A stretch of 13,580 nucleotides of DNA, taken from CAZWRV01 sp964636325 (GTDB taxonomy: Bacteria > Verrucomicrobiota > Lentisphaeria > Victivallales > GWF2-50-93). The position numbers were made by a program, and so were the translations under genes. This document shows positions 1 to 7,440 of this stretch, in pieces (within the stretch, counting starts at the first letter, position 1; every line of letters begins with the position of its first letter). The stretch is taken from assembly GCA_964636325.1 (NCBI GenBank), contig CAZWRV010000132.1, positions 1 to 13,580 on the forward strand, given 5' to 3'. A model generated the notes under the pieces. That model worked only from the letters and a program-made list of their open reading frames with translations. It was not told the DNA's origin and made no database searches.

Positions 1-56
1 CTGCGATTCCGCAGACAGGAATGTCTGCGTTACTTCAGGTGAGTTTCAGAGGAGTT
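1..56 (+). repeat. REPIN-like hairpin repeat, left copy (partial)
   Basis: The stretch contains a perfect hairpin at 10-29 (CGCAGACA, loop GGAA, TGTCTGCG), followed by TTACTTCAGG and then GAGTTTCAGAGGAG. The same roughly 56-base unit occurs in inverted orientation near 13340-13395, with only a few mismatches. The first bases here (CTGCG, then ATTC) match the end of the opposing arm and the spacer of the right-hand copy, so the left arm of a doublet probably lies just outside the window. The 3' end of the unit (AGAGGAG, 49-55) is the ribosome-binding site of the AraC-type gene that starts 9 bases later. REPIN-like is an inference from the paired hairpin layout; no RAYT transposase is in the window. 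Confidence 0.75.
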
Positions 57-63
57 CTCCAGC

Positions 64-891
64 ATGAAGGGCTTCAAGCATTTTTTCAGCAATCCCGTCT
101 CGTTCGGCGGAAGGCTGTCGATCAGGGGGATCGGCATCCAGGAAATGATGCCTCCGGTCATCATACACAGGCCTGCGGGGACCGGGGACTATCTGCTGAT
201 GTATTTCTACGACCCGGTGGAAATTTCCTCCGGAGGGCCTGCGGTGGAATGCCCGGGGGGCACGATGATGGTATGGCGTCCGGGGCAGCTCCAGCACTAC
301 GGTTCGCGCACCCGCAGGTTCAGGCACAGCTGGATGCACTGCGAAGGCGATCTCGTCGAAACGCTGGTCGCAGACAATTCGCTAGACGGCTTCGGACATG
401 TTCGGATTTCACCCGCGCCCATGGAGAGATACCTGGCCCTGATCTACGACGAGATCTCCGGAAGCAGCGTTCCGGACGAGGGGGTCATTTCGGCGCTCAT
501 GACCGCGCTTGTCTGCGCGGTCACCAGGGAAAAGAGGAACAGGAGGGTACCGGAAAAGGTTCCGGAAGCGCTTCTCAAGGTCAGAAACCTCATGGAGTCC
601 GAATGCGAGAAGCCATTCAGCCTCGGCGAGCTTGCCGCCAGGGCCGGCTATTCCGTTCCCCATTTCTCGGCTCTGTTCAGAAAATATTTCAATTCTTCCC
701 CCATCGAATACCTGATCAGGGCAAGGCTGCACCGCGCCGCATATCTTCTGCGCGACAGCAACCGCAGGATCGGTGAGGCGGCGGAGCTGGCGGGGTACGG
801 CGACATCTTCCATTTCTCTAAGCTTTTCAAGAAGCATTTCGGAAAGAGCCCCCGCGATTTCAGCGGCAGATCGAGTAAATCCGTGCGTTGA
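64..891 (+). CDS. AraC-family transcriptional regulator
   Basis: This 275-residue protein has the usual layout of an AraC/XylS-type one-component regulator. Residues about 20-115 look like the cupin-type ligand-binding half, with a PGG...RPGQ...H stretch at 65-79. Residues about 168-266 form the C-terminal double helix-turn-helix DNA-binding half, including FSLGELAARAGYS (185-197), HFSALFRKYF (200-209) and the family signature region GYGDIFHFSKLFKKHFGKSP (244-263). There is no signal peptide or membrane segment, so it is cytoplasmic. The ATG at 64 follows AGAGGAG (49-55) with 8 bases between, and that SD belongs to a repeat shared with the pseudopilin gene at the other end of the window. The ligand is unknown; such regulators usually control sugar-use genes, but none adjoins it here (gdhA follows after 182 bases). 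The family is certain; target and inducer cannot be read. Confidence 0.93.
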   Translation: MKGFKHFFSNPVSFGGRLSIRGIGIQEMMPPVIIHRPAGTGDYLLMYFYDPVEISSGGPAVECPGGTMMVWRPGQLQHYGSRTRRFRHSWMHCEGDLVETLVADNSLDGFGHVRISPAPMERYLALIYDEISGSSVPDEGVISALMTALVCAVTREKRNRRVPEKVPEALLKVRNLMESECEKPFSLGELAARAGYSVPHFSALFRKYFNSSPIEYLIRARLHRAAYLLRDSNRRIGEAAELAGYGDIFHFSKLFKKHFGKSPRDFSGRSSKSVR

Positions 892-1073
892 GCGGCGGAC
901 ATCCGCATGTTAATTATAATAGATTTACCAATAATATTGATATGTTGCTCAATTATGTAAATCATACAATTTTGTTTATAAAACGGCTTGAAATCGTCGG
1001 CCGGCTCAATAGCTTATCGTTCTTCCAAAGGCTTAATGCCAACCACCAAACTTAACCGACGGGAGAAGAGAAG
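892..1073 (+). promoter_or_regulatory. AT-rich leader region upstream of gdhA
   Basis: The spacer between the AraC-type gene and gdhA is strongly AT-rich at 910-985, unlike the flanking genes, as expected for a promoter region. TATAAA (977-982) and TACAAT (965-970) resemble -10 boxes, but neither has a good -35 box at normal spacing, so I do not assign one promoter. CGTCGG (995-1000) is complementary to CCGACG (1056-1061), which directly abuts the gdhA Shine-Dalgarno GGGAGAAGAGAAG (1061-1073), so a leader fold touching the ribosome site is possible. No known riboswitch was recognised. Confidence 0.4.
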
Positions 1074-2417
1074 ATGAATTCCTATGTCGCGCATGTGCTG
1101 GAGAACCTCACGAAGACTTACCCTTGGGAGAAGGAGTTCCTCCAGGCCGTAAGGGAAGTGCTTGAGTCGCTTAGCCTTGTGATGGACAGGGAGGAGAAGT
1201 ACGAGAGGCACAAGATACTCGAGCGGCTTGTTGAGCCCGAGAGGGTGATCATGTTCAAGGTCGCATGGGTGGACGACAAGGGCGAGGTGCAGGTCAACAA
1301 GGCCTACAGGGTGCAGTTCAACAGCGCGATCGGCCCGTTCAAGGGCGGCCTCAGGTTCCATCCTTCGGTGAACCTCAGCATACTCAAGTTCCTAGGGTTC
1401 GAACAGATATTCAAGAACAGCCTCACCGGCCTTCCGATGGGCGGCGGCAAGGGCGGGAGCAACTTCGATCCGAAGGGCAAGTCGGACAACGAGGTGATGC
1501 GCTTCTGCCAGAGCTTCATGGTCGGCCTGCACAAGTATGTCGGCGCGGACACGGACGTCCCTGCGGGCGACATCGGAGTCGGCGGCCGCGAGATCGGCTA
1601 CATGTTCGGCATGTGGAAGAAGATCGTGAACACGAACGAGGCGGTCCTCACGGGCAAGAGCACGAACTGGGGCGGAAGCCTGATACGTCCGGAGGCGACC
1701 GGCTACGGCGCCACGTATTTCGCGGACGAAATGATGAAGACGCGCAAGGAGTCGTTCGAGGGCAAGAGGGTGCTTGTCTCCGGCTCGGGCAACGTCGCGC
1801 AGTACACCGTGGAGAAGGTCAGCCAGCTCGGCGGCAAGTGCCTCACGCTCTCCGACTCCGGCGGCACGATCATAGACAACGACGGGATCGACGCGGAGAA
1901 GCTCAACTTCGTCATGGAGCTCAAGAACGTCAGGCGCGGCCGCATCAGCGAATACGTCAAGAAGTTCAAGAAGGCAAAGTATGTGGAAGGCAAGCGTCCG
2001 TGGGGGCTCGTGCCCGCCGAGGTCGCAATGCCTTCAGCCACCGAGAACGAGATCAACGGCGAGGACGCCAAGGCTCTCGTGAAGAACGGCTGCATCTGCG
2101 TGTCGGAAGGCGCGAACATGCCGACCACGCCCGAGGGCGTCGAGGTCTTCCTGGCGAACAAGGTCCTATACGGGCCCGGCAAGGCCGCGAACGCCGGCGG
2201 AGTCGCGACATCCGGCCTTGAGATGGCGCAGAACTCCATGAGGCTCTTCTGGACCAGGGAGGAGGTCGACGAGAAGCTCCACCAGATCATGATAAACATC
2301 CACAGGTCGGCCGCGGACGCCGCACGCGAATACGGCACGCCCGGTAACTACGTCAACGGCGCGAACATCGCAGGCTTCAAGAAGGTCGCCGACGCGATGA
2401 TAGACCTGGGAGTCTGA
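1074..2417 (+). CDS. gdhA: Glutamate dehydrogenase, hexameric, probably NADP-specific
   Basis: GdhA interconverts 2-oxoglutarate plus ammonium and L-glutamate with NAD(P)H in the cytoplasm, and is a main route of ammonium assimilation. The 447-residue length equals that of the E. coli hexameric enzyme, and similarity is visible end to end. ERLVEPERVI (50-59) and GGLRFHPSVN (91-100) lie in the substrate-binding domain with K90. PMGGGKGG (121-128) holds the catalytic lysine K126, and PAGDIGVGGRE (163-173) the proton-relay aspartate D166. The Rossmann nucleotide loop is GSGNVAQ (237-243), and EGANMPTT plus PGKAANAGGVATSG lie in the C-terminal part. The ATG at 1074 is preceded by GGGAGAAGAGAAG. 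A strong hairpin terminator follows, so it is probably monocistronic. NADP preference is inferred from similarity to the assimilatory enzyme. Nothing is truncated or missing. Confidence 0.98.
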   Translation: MNSYVAHVLENLTKTYPWEKEFLQAVREVLESLSLVMDREEKYERHKILERLVEPERVIMFKVAWVDDKGEVQVNKAYRVQFNSAIGPFKGGLRFHPSVNLSILKFLGFEQIFKNSLTGLPMGGGKGGSNFDPKGKSDNEVMRFCQSFMVGLHKYVGADTDVPAGDIGVGGREIGYMFGMWKKIVNTNEAVLTGKSTNWGGSLIRPEATGYGATYFADEMMKTRKESFEGKRVLVSGSGNVAQYTVEKVSQLGGKCLTLSDSGGTIIDNDGIDAEKLNFVMELKNVRRGRISEYVKKFKKAKYVEGKRPWGLVPAEVAMPSATENEINGEDAKALVKNGCICVSEGANMPTTPEGVEVFLANKVLYGPGKAANAGGVATSGLEMAQNSMRLFWTREEVDEKLHQIMINIHRSAADAAREYGTPGNYVNGANIAGFKKVADAMIDLGV

Positions 2418-2455
2418 TGTAGGCGGATTGTTCATTGGAATTTGCATGATGCATG

Positions 2456-2480
2456 GCCCCGCGGCGACGCGGGGCTTTTT
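2456..2480 (+). terminator. Rho-independent terminator of gdhA
   Basis: GCCCCGC (2456-2462) pairs perfectly with GCGGGGC (2469-2475) across a 6-base loop and is followed by TTTTT (2476-2480), then more T-rich sequence. It lies 38 bases after the gdhA stop codon. Confidence 0.9.
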
Positions 2481-2543
2481 CATTTTTATACTCCGCGGCG
2501 GTGAATATATTCCCAATATTTTCCCGATTTCGCATGGGCGAGG

Positions 2544-2572
2544 TTGATTTTCCCGCGTGAAAAACATATAAT
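2544..2572 (+). promoter_or_regulatory. Sigma70-type promoter of the epimerase gene
   Basis: TTGATT (2544-2549) and a perfect TATAAT (2567-2572) are separated by 17 bases. This predicts transcription starting near 2579 and a leader of about 30 bases before the ATG at 2610. The -35 box coincides with a TTG that opens a longer reading frame, which argues that the longer frame's extra N-terminus is not translated. Confidence 0.7.
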
Positions 2573-2609
2573 TTGGAAAGTGAAATTTTTCAGCGGCGGA
2601 TGCTCAGTC

Positions 2610-3653
2610 ATGAAAAGACTACTGGTCACCGGCAGCAGCGGCCTCATAGGGTCTGAGTGCGTGGTATACTTCGACGCGCGCGGATGGCAGGTCCTGGGCG
2701 TGGACAACAACATGCGCATGAGCTTCTTCGGCGCGGACGGCGACACCACGTGGAACCTCAGAAGGATCAAGGCCGCGGCCAAGAACTTCTGGCATTCCGG
2801 CCTGGACATCCGCGACCGGGCGAAGGTCATCGAGCTGGTGGGCGAGTTCCGGCCCGACTTTGTGATCCATTGCGCGGCCCAGCCGAGCCACGACCTCGCG
2901 GCCTCACGCCCGTTCGACGACTTCGACGTCAACGCCGGCGGCACGATGAACATGCTGGAGGCCGTCCGCCAGAAGGCACCCGGCGCGGTCTTCTGCTTCA
3001 TGAGCACAAACAAGGTCTACGGCGATACGCCCAACCGCCTGCCGCTCAAGGAGATGGAGACGCGCTGGGAATACGCCGACCCGAAGGACTTCGACGGGAT
3101 AGACGAGAACATGTCGATAGACAATTCGACCCACAGCATCTTCGGGGCGGACAAGGTCGCCGCCGACGTGATGGTCCAGGAATACGGCCGATACTTCGGC
3201 ATGAGGACAGCCTGCTACCGCGGCGGCTGCCTTACGGGCCCGGCCCACTCCGCCGCGGAGCTGCACGGCTTCCTCGCGTACCTCATCAAGTGCGCCAGGG
3301 AGGGCAGGAAATACAAGATATTCGGCTACAAGGGCAAGCAGGTCCGCGACAACATCCACTCCTTCGACGTTTGCCGTGCCTTCGAGGAGTTCTACCTGAA
3401 CCCGCGCTGCGGCGAGGTCTACAACCTTGGCGGCGGCAGGGGCAACAGCGTCTCGATGCTCGAGGCCATAAGGCTCGCCGAGGAGACGGTTGGCAGGAAG
3501 ATGGACTTCGAATATCTCGAGGGCAACCGAAAGGGAGACCACATCTGCTACATCTCGAACCTGGGGAAGCTCAAGAGGCATTTCCCGGGCTGGGGAATCA
3601 CAAGGTCGCTGCAGGACATATTCCGCGAAATCGCCGCGGGAACCGGAGCTTGA
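2610..3653 (+). CDS. NAD-dependent epimerase/dehydratase, CDP-paratose 2-epimerase type
   Basis: This 347-residue extended short-chain dehydrogenase (SDR) should epimerise or otherwise modify a nucleotide sugar for surface polysaccharide synthesis in the cytoplasm. The N-terminal NAD-binding loop TGSSGLIG (7-14) is intact. VDNNMR (31-36), HCAAQPSHDLAASRPFDDF (87-105), MSTNKVYGD (131-139), GCLTGPAHSAAELHGF (206-221) and GYKGKQVRDNIHS (239-251) fit the CDP-paratose/CDP-tyvelose 2-epimerase branch. The catalytic YxxxK position reads F178-G-A-D-K182, so the usual tyrosine is replaced by phenylalanine; I recall the same F in a related subfamily, but cannot check it here. ATG 2610 is chosen because the frame upstream overlaps the promoter. 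The SD is weak (GGCGGA, about 2595-2600). No other O-antigen or sugar-nucleotide genes are nearby, so the true substrate is uncertain. Confidence 0.88.
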   Translation: MKRLLVTGSSGLIGSECVVYFDARGWQVLGVDNNMRMSFFGADGDTTWNLRRIKAAAKNFWHSGLDIRDRAKVIELVGEFRPDFVIHCAAQPSHDLAASRPFDDFDVNAGGTMNMLEAVRQKAPGAVFCFMSTNKVYGDTPNRLPLKEMETRWEYADPKDFDGIDENMSIDNSTHSIFGADKVAADVMVQEYGRYFGMRTACYRGGCLTGPAHSAAELHGFLAYLIKCAREGRKYKIFGYKGKQVRDNIHSFDVCRAFEEFYLNPRCGEVYNLGGGRGNSVSMLEAIRLAEETVGRKMDFEYLEGNRKGDHICYISNLGKLKRHFPGWGITRSLQDIFREIAAGTGA

Positions 3654-3677
3654 ACTGAAAAGAATGATATGTATATT
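3650..3677 (+). promoter_or_regulatory. Candidate promoter for the LysM/Minf_1886 pair
   Basis: TTGAAC (3650-3655) and TATATT (3672-3677) are 16 bases apart in the AT-rich gap between the epimerase stop codon and the LysM lipoprotein. The -35 box overlaps the epimerase stop. There is no terminator in this gap, so read-through from the epimerase is also possible. Confidence 0.45.
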
Positions 3678-3751
3678 TCTTAGGAAGCGTTTTCATAACT
3701 CATAAGCTCGGTTTGTGAGGTTTGAAATTGGTTCGAAGGAGGATGTGCAAC

Positions 3752-4333
3752 ATGCGGATAATAATATTTTCGGCGGCGCTGGGGGCCGCCATGGCGCTGG
3801 CGTCTTCCGGCTGCGAGTCCGGCGGCGCGTCCAAGGCAAGCTTCCAGAAGCAGCAGTTTGAAATGATGAAGTCGCAGGACGAACGTATATCGCAGCTCTC
3901 GGCGAAGGTCAGCTCGCTGCAGGACAGCAACGCCGAGCTCATCCGCCAGAACTCCGAGCTCGGCCAGAAGCTCAACGCGCTCGAGCAGAGGACGCAGAGC
4001 TTCGACAACATGGCGGCATCGCTGAAGCAGGAGATAAGCGAGGAAAGGCAGGAGCGCCAAGCCGCCGTCAACGCAGTGATAGATCAGGTCTCCAAGAACG
4101 TCGCCAAGGCGATAAACACCGCGGCCAGCGTTCCGCCGCCCAGGAGCGAACCGCCGAAGGCAGGCCCCGCCGGAAAGGGCAATTTCATCGTCTACAAGGT
4201 GGACTCGGGCGCCACCCTGAAGGCCATCGCCGACGCATACAAGGTGTCCGTCGAGGACATCAAGAAGGCAAACAACCTGAAGGGCGACAGCATCAGGGCC
4301 GGCCAGACCATATACATTCCGAAGAAGGATTGA
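3752..4333 (+). CDS. LysM-domain lipoprotein with coiled coil
   Basis: This 193-residue envelope protein probably anchors in a membrane by lipidation and binds peptidoglycan. Residues 1-20 are a short hydrophobic export signal ending in ALASSG-C21; the -3 position is Ser rather than the preferred Leu, so the lipobox is acceptable but not ideal. Residues about 33-100 are Gln/Glu/Lys/Ser-rich with heptad-like spacing, consistent with a coiled coil. Residues about 125-142 are a Pro/Ala-rich linker. Residues about 147-191 form one LysM domain (YKVDSGATLKAIADAYKVSV, then NNLKGDSIRAGQTIYIP). ATG 3752 is preferred because AAGGAGG (3736-3742) lies 9 bases upstream; an in-frame ATG at 3743 overlaps that SD. 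The next gene starts 8 bases after the stop, so the two are probably co-transcribed. Its exact role (cell-wall organisation or tethering) is inferred. Confidence 0.88.
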   Translation: MRIIIFSAALGAAMALASSGCESGGASKASFQKQQFEMMKSQDERISQLSAKVSSLQDSNAELIRQNSELGQKLNALEQRTQSFDNMAASLKQEISEERQERQAAVNAVIDQVSKNVAKAINTAASVPPPRSEPPKAGPAGKGNFIVYKVDSGATLKAIADAYKVSVEDIKKANNLKGDSIRAGQTIYIPKKD

Positions 4334-4341
4334 GAGGGCAG

Positions 4342-4758
4342 ATGAAAGACCGCCTCTTCGAACAGAAGATCCAGATAATCATCGAGCACGACCCGCGCTA
4401 CAGCGCCGAGGCCTATGAGTTCGTAAGCAACGCCGTCACATACACTGCGAAGACGCTGAACAGGACCGGTGCGGCGAAGCACATAAGCGGCAAGGAACTG
4501 CTCGAGGGAGTCAAAGCCTTTGCACAGCAGGAGTTCGGGCCGCTGGCCGGAGAAGTGCTCAGGAACTGGGGCCTCACCGACGGCATGTCGGTCGGCAACG
4601 TCGTATTCAACATGGTCAACTGCCAGCTTCTCGGCAAGAGCGACAAGGACTCGCCGGATGACTTCAGGAGCGGCTTCGATGTCGACAAGGACTTCCCCCC
4701 TGTCTCCTGCGGAACCAGCCAGGGTTCCAAAAAGATATCCCCTCCCATCATTGCGTAG
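4342..4758 (+). CDS. Minf_1886-family protein (TIGR04138-like), function unknown
   Basis: This small acidic protein of 138 residues has no signal peptide or membrane segment. The order of conserved pieces matches the uncharacterised Minf_1886 family of Planctomycetes and Verrucomicrobia relatives: an N-terminal DPRYSAEAYEFVSNAVTYT (17-35), HISGKELLEGVKAFAQQEFG (47-66), LRNWGLTDGMSVGNVVFNMV (73-92), and an acidic LLGKSDKDSPDDF (96-108). The last roughly 25 residues look unrelated and low in complexity. The ATG at 4342 follows GAGAGGG (4332-4338), part of which overlaps the stop of the LysM gene, so translation may be coupled. The family has no known biochemical role. Pairing with an envelope LysM lipoprotein hints at a cell-envelope task, but this is weak inference. 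The family call rests on remembered motif order, not on a search. Confidence 0.82.
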   Translation: MKDRLFEQKIQIIIEHDPRYSAEAYEFVSNAVTYTAKTLNRTGAAKHISGKELLEGVKAFAQQEFGPLAGEVLRNWGLTDGMSVGNVVFNMVNCQLLGKSDKDSPDDFRSGFDVDKDFPPVSCGTSQGSKKISPPIIA

Positions 4759-4776
4759 GTAAAAAAGCGTACCACC

Positions 4777-4858
4777 GAATACCCAACACGGAATTACCAA
4801 TGGCCAAGTATCCTTTCACGTCTTCGGTTGGATATTGAGTGTTGGGTGTTGGATATTC
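4777..4858. repeat. Inverted heptamer-repeat arms (CAAYAYC type)
   Basis: The right arm (4828-4858), read on the - strand, is a run of 7-base units: CAATATC, CAACACC, CAACACT, CAATATC, CAACC. The left arm (4777-4790), read on the + strand, is GAATACC CAACACG, the same unit in opposite orientation. The arms enclose a 37-base unique spacer, so the transcript could fold into a hairpin. The right arm runs through the GTG at 4839 that opens the longest M16 reading frame. Confidence 0.7.
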
Positions 4859-4880
4859 TCAAGTTTCAAGAGCGTTCAAA

Positions 4881-7439
4881 GTGGACATCCTTCCGGACAA
4901 AATTCCCTTCTTCAAGGTCCGCTCCGAAACGCTCGGCAACGGCCTCGACGTATACCTCCACGAGAATCCTGCGTCGCCGACCGTGAACATTCAGGTCTGG
5001 ATCAGGACCGGATCCATACACGAGGGGGCGGATCTGGGATCGGGCCTCTCGCATTTCCTGGAGCACATGATCTTCCAGGGCTCGGAGAAGTATCCGGGCA
5101 ACAGGATCGCGGAGCTTTCGGCAGCGCTCGGAGGCGAAGTGAACGCCTACACGTCCTGGGGCAACACCGTCTACCACATGGACATCCTCAGCAGGAACTT
5201 CGATGCGGGGCTGGACATCCTGGCGGACGCCGTTCTCAACCCCCGCTTTCCGGCCGGAGCCTTCGCCAAGGAGAAGGAGGTCATCCTCCGCGAGAGGGCC
5301 ATGGCCTCGGACAACGCCGGCAGGATGCTTTCGGAAAACCTGTGGCTGACGATGTTCAAGATCCACCCGATCAGGCATCCTGTCGTCGGCTACAAGGATC
5401 TGATTGCGGGCGTGGACCGGAAGATGATGCGCGCCTACTACGGGCGCAGGTATTCGCCGGCTAGGTCGTTCGTGGTCATCTCCGGGGACGTCGGCTGCGA
5501 CGAGGCGTTTCAGGCGGTCCGGGACAAGTTCGGCCGCTGGAGTATGGGCTGCATCGAAGATCCGCCGCTGCCGGAGGAGAAGCCCCAGGCACATGCCCGT
5601 TCCGCATCGTCCACGTTCAAGGATCCGCTGGCCAGGATGGCCGTGGGCTACCATGTCCCCGACGCCTCCCACGCCGACGTGCCGGCCCTGGACATTCTTT
5701 CCATGGTTCTGGGCCAGAACAGGAGCTCGCGGCTCGTAAGCCGGGTAGAGAACGAGAAGCATCTGGCTATCGGCGTCAGCGCCATGAACTACACCCCCTA
5801 TTTCACCGGAATATTCTGCGTGACCGCCACCTGCGAAAAGGCGAAACTTGGAAAGCTCAGGGACGAGATAGGACGCGAGATATCTGTCTTGGGATCGAAG
5901 GATCCGGTGAGGCCGGACGAAGTGGCGAAGTCGGCGAACTTCATTGTCACCGACTTCTGCCAGAACCTGCGCACCAACACCAACATGGCGCGGATCATAG
6001 GAACGTCAGTCCTTAACTACGGCGATCCGGAATTCATACACCGCTACATCGAAAATATCCTCCGGGTAACGCCGGAGGACGTGATGCGGGCGGCCGTGAA
6101 ATACCTGACAGCAGAAAACTCCACCTATGTGGAACTGCTGCCCGAGGACTGCGCGGCTAAGGCCGCCGCCATGCCTCGGAAAAGTAAATCCGCGGGCGCT
6201 GCCGAGCTTCTGCAGGTGCCCGGCGGCTGCAGGCTGGTGGCGCGCCACGACGACAGGCTGCCTCTGATCGACATATGTGTCTTCATGCCGGGGGGTATAA
6301 TATTCGAGGACGGCAGCAAGGCCGGTGTCGCCCGCCTCGCGGGCGAACTCGTCGACAAGGGGACCCGATCCTTCGACGAGAGGTCGCTCGACGACGCGCT
6401 GGACGCCGGTTCGATTGACTTTGACGCGACGGCAGGTTACAACGCCCTGTCGTTCTCCATGTCATTCCACGCGGCCAACGCCCGCCGCGCCCTCGAACTC
6501 TTCTCCTCGATAATCTCCGAGCCGGTCTTCCCGGAGAAGCAGTTCCGACGCGAGAAGGAAAACCTCCTGCAGATCATCGAAAGCAGGAAGCTGAATCCGA
6601 ACGCCGCCGCCGAACAGCTCCTCCGCAGGAAACTTTTCGGCAAGCATCCCTATTCCCGCCCCACCCTCGGGCTTGCGGAAAGCATCGCGGAGCTGGACCG
6701 CGGCGCAGTCGAAAAATACTACTACGAGTCCTGCCTCGATCCGGAGTGGACCGTGTTCGGAATCGCCGGCGGATTCGACGAAAAGGAGATCCTTCCGAGG
6801 TTCATGGAGGTCATTTCACGCGTCCCCTGGAGCCGGAAGAGGGCGGTTCTCCCCGAGAGGCCCCGGTTTCCGTCCACGAAGTCCTCCGAAAAAATTTCCC
6901 TCCCGCGCGAACAGTCCGTCGTCATGCTGGGCCTGCCCAGCTGCGACCTCCTGAACGGGGACCGCCACCCGATGTCGCTGCTGGCCAAGGCCCTGAACGG
7001 GATGAACTCCCGCCTCTTCAAGGAGATCAGAATCAAAAACGGGATGGCGTACTACACGGGCTTCACCAACTTCTCCGGATTCCACGAGGGCATGGCCTCT
7101 TTCTACGTCGGAACCCGGCCGGATCTTGAAGAAAAAGTCCTCGAAATGTTCGAGAAGGCCAGGCAGCACCTCGCGGAGGGAAAGGGAATATCGAAGAAGG
7201 AGTTCCACACGGCGAAGGCGTCCATCTCGCTCGAGATCGCCGAGACTCTCGCGGAGAACAGCGCCCTCATATTCAACAGCGCCGCCTCGGAATTCATGGG
7301 CATCGGCCACCTCGAGCCGTTCAGGCTCGAAAAAATCTATTCGGACATCACGCTCCCCGAAGTCAACGCCGCCGCCAAAAAATATTTCGCAAACACCAAC
7401 ACCACCGCAGCGATCGCGACGCCAGATAATCACCGCTAA
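4881..7439 (+). CDS. M16-family zinc metallopeptidase, two-lobed (insulinase/pitrilysin type)
   Basis: This protein of about 852 residues contains two M16 halves in one chain, like the fused bacterial M16 peptidases that enclose peptides in a clamshell chamber. The N-terminal lobe has the inverted zinc motif HFLEH (58-62): H58 and H62 bind zinc and E61 is the catalytic base. The third ligand is expected at E138 in EKEVILRE, 76 residues after H62. The C-terminal lobe (from about residue 425) has no HxxEH; ARLAGELVDKGT stands in its place, as in inactive M16 halves. It keeps the substrate-side Arg/Tyr pair (R711; Y724/Y725) in NSRLFKEIRIKNGMAYY. No signal peptide is visible. The start is uncertain: the frame opens at GTG 4839 inside a tandem repeat. 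I prefer GTG 4881, just before the first family-like residues, with AAGAG a few bases upstream. Its substrate is not predictable. Confidence 0.93.
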   Translation: MDILPDKIPFFKVRSETLGNGLDVYLHENPASPTVNIQVWIRTGSIHEGADLGSGLSHFLEHMIFQGSEKYPGNRIAELSAALGGEVNAYTSWGNTVYHMDILSRNFDAGLDILADAVLNPRFPAGAFAKEKEVILRERAMASDNAGRMLSENLWLTMFKIHPIRHPVVGYKDLIAGVDRKMMRAYYGRRYSPARSFVVISGDVGCDEAFQAVRDKFGRWSMGCIEDPPLPEEKPQAHARSASSTFKDPLARMAVGYHVPDASHADVPALDILSMVLGQNRSSRLVSRVENEKHLAIGVSAMNYTPYFTGIFCVTATCEKAKLGKLRDEIGREISVLGSKDPVRPDEVAKSANFIVTDFCQNLRTNTNMARIIGTSVLNYGDPEFIHRYIENILRVTPEDVMRAAVKYLTAENSTYVELLPEDCAAKAAAMPRKSKSAGAAELLQVPGGCRLVARHDDRLPLIDICVFMPGGIIFEDGSKAGVARLAGELVDKGTRSFDERSLDDALDAGSIDFDATAGYNALSFSMSFHAANARRALELFSSIISEPVFPEKQFRREKENLLQIIESRKLNPNAAAEQLLRRKLFGKHPYSRPTLGLAESIAELDRGAVEKYYYESCLDPEWTVFGIAGGFDEKEILPRFMEVISRVPWSRKRAVLPERPRFPSTKSSEKISLPREQSVVMLGLPSCDLLNGDRHPMSLLAKALNGMNSRLFKEIRIKNGMAYYTGFTNFSGFHEGMASFYVGTRPDLEEKVLEMFEKARQHLAEGKGISKKEFHTAKASISLEIAETLAENSALIFNSAASEFMGIGHLEPFRLEKIYSDITLPEVNAAAKKYFANTNTTAAIATPDNHR

Positions 7440-7440
7440 C

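Noticed and set aside
21..776. Long + strand open frame overlapping the AraC-type gene
   Set aside because: It is Arg/Gly/Gln-rich with no recognisable domain and overlaps a clear AraC-family protein in another frame; typical shadow frame in GC-rich DNA.
2544..2609. N-terminal extension of the epimerase from a TTG start
   Set aside because: The segment coincides with a TTGATT-N17-TATAAT promoter, and the NAD-binding fold begins right after ATG 2610.
2657..3658. 333-residue + strand frame overlapping the epimerase
   Set aside because: Arg/Gly/Pro-rich composition and no motifs, while the overlapping frame is a complete SDR epimerase.
6816..7433. 205-residue - strand frame inside the M16 gene
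   Set aside because: Antisense shadow of the C-terminal M16 lobe with biased composition and no supporting start signal.
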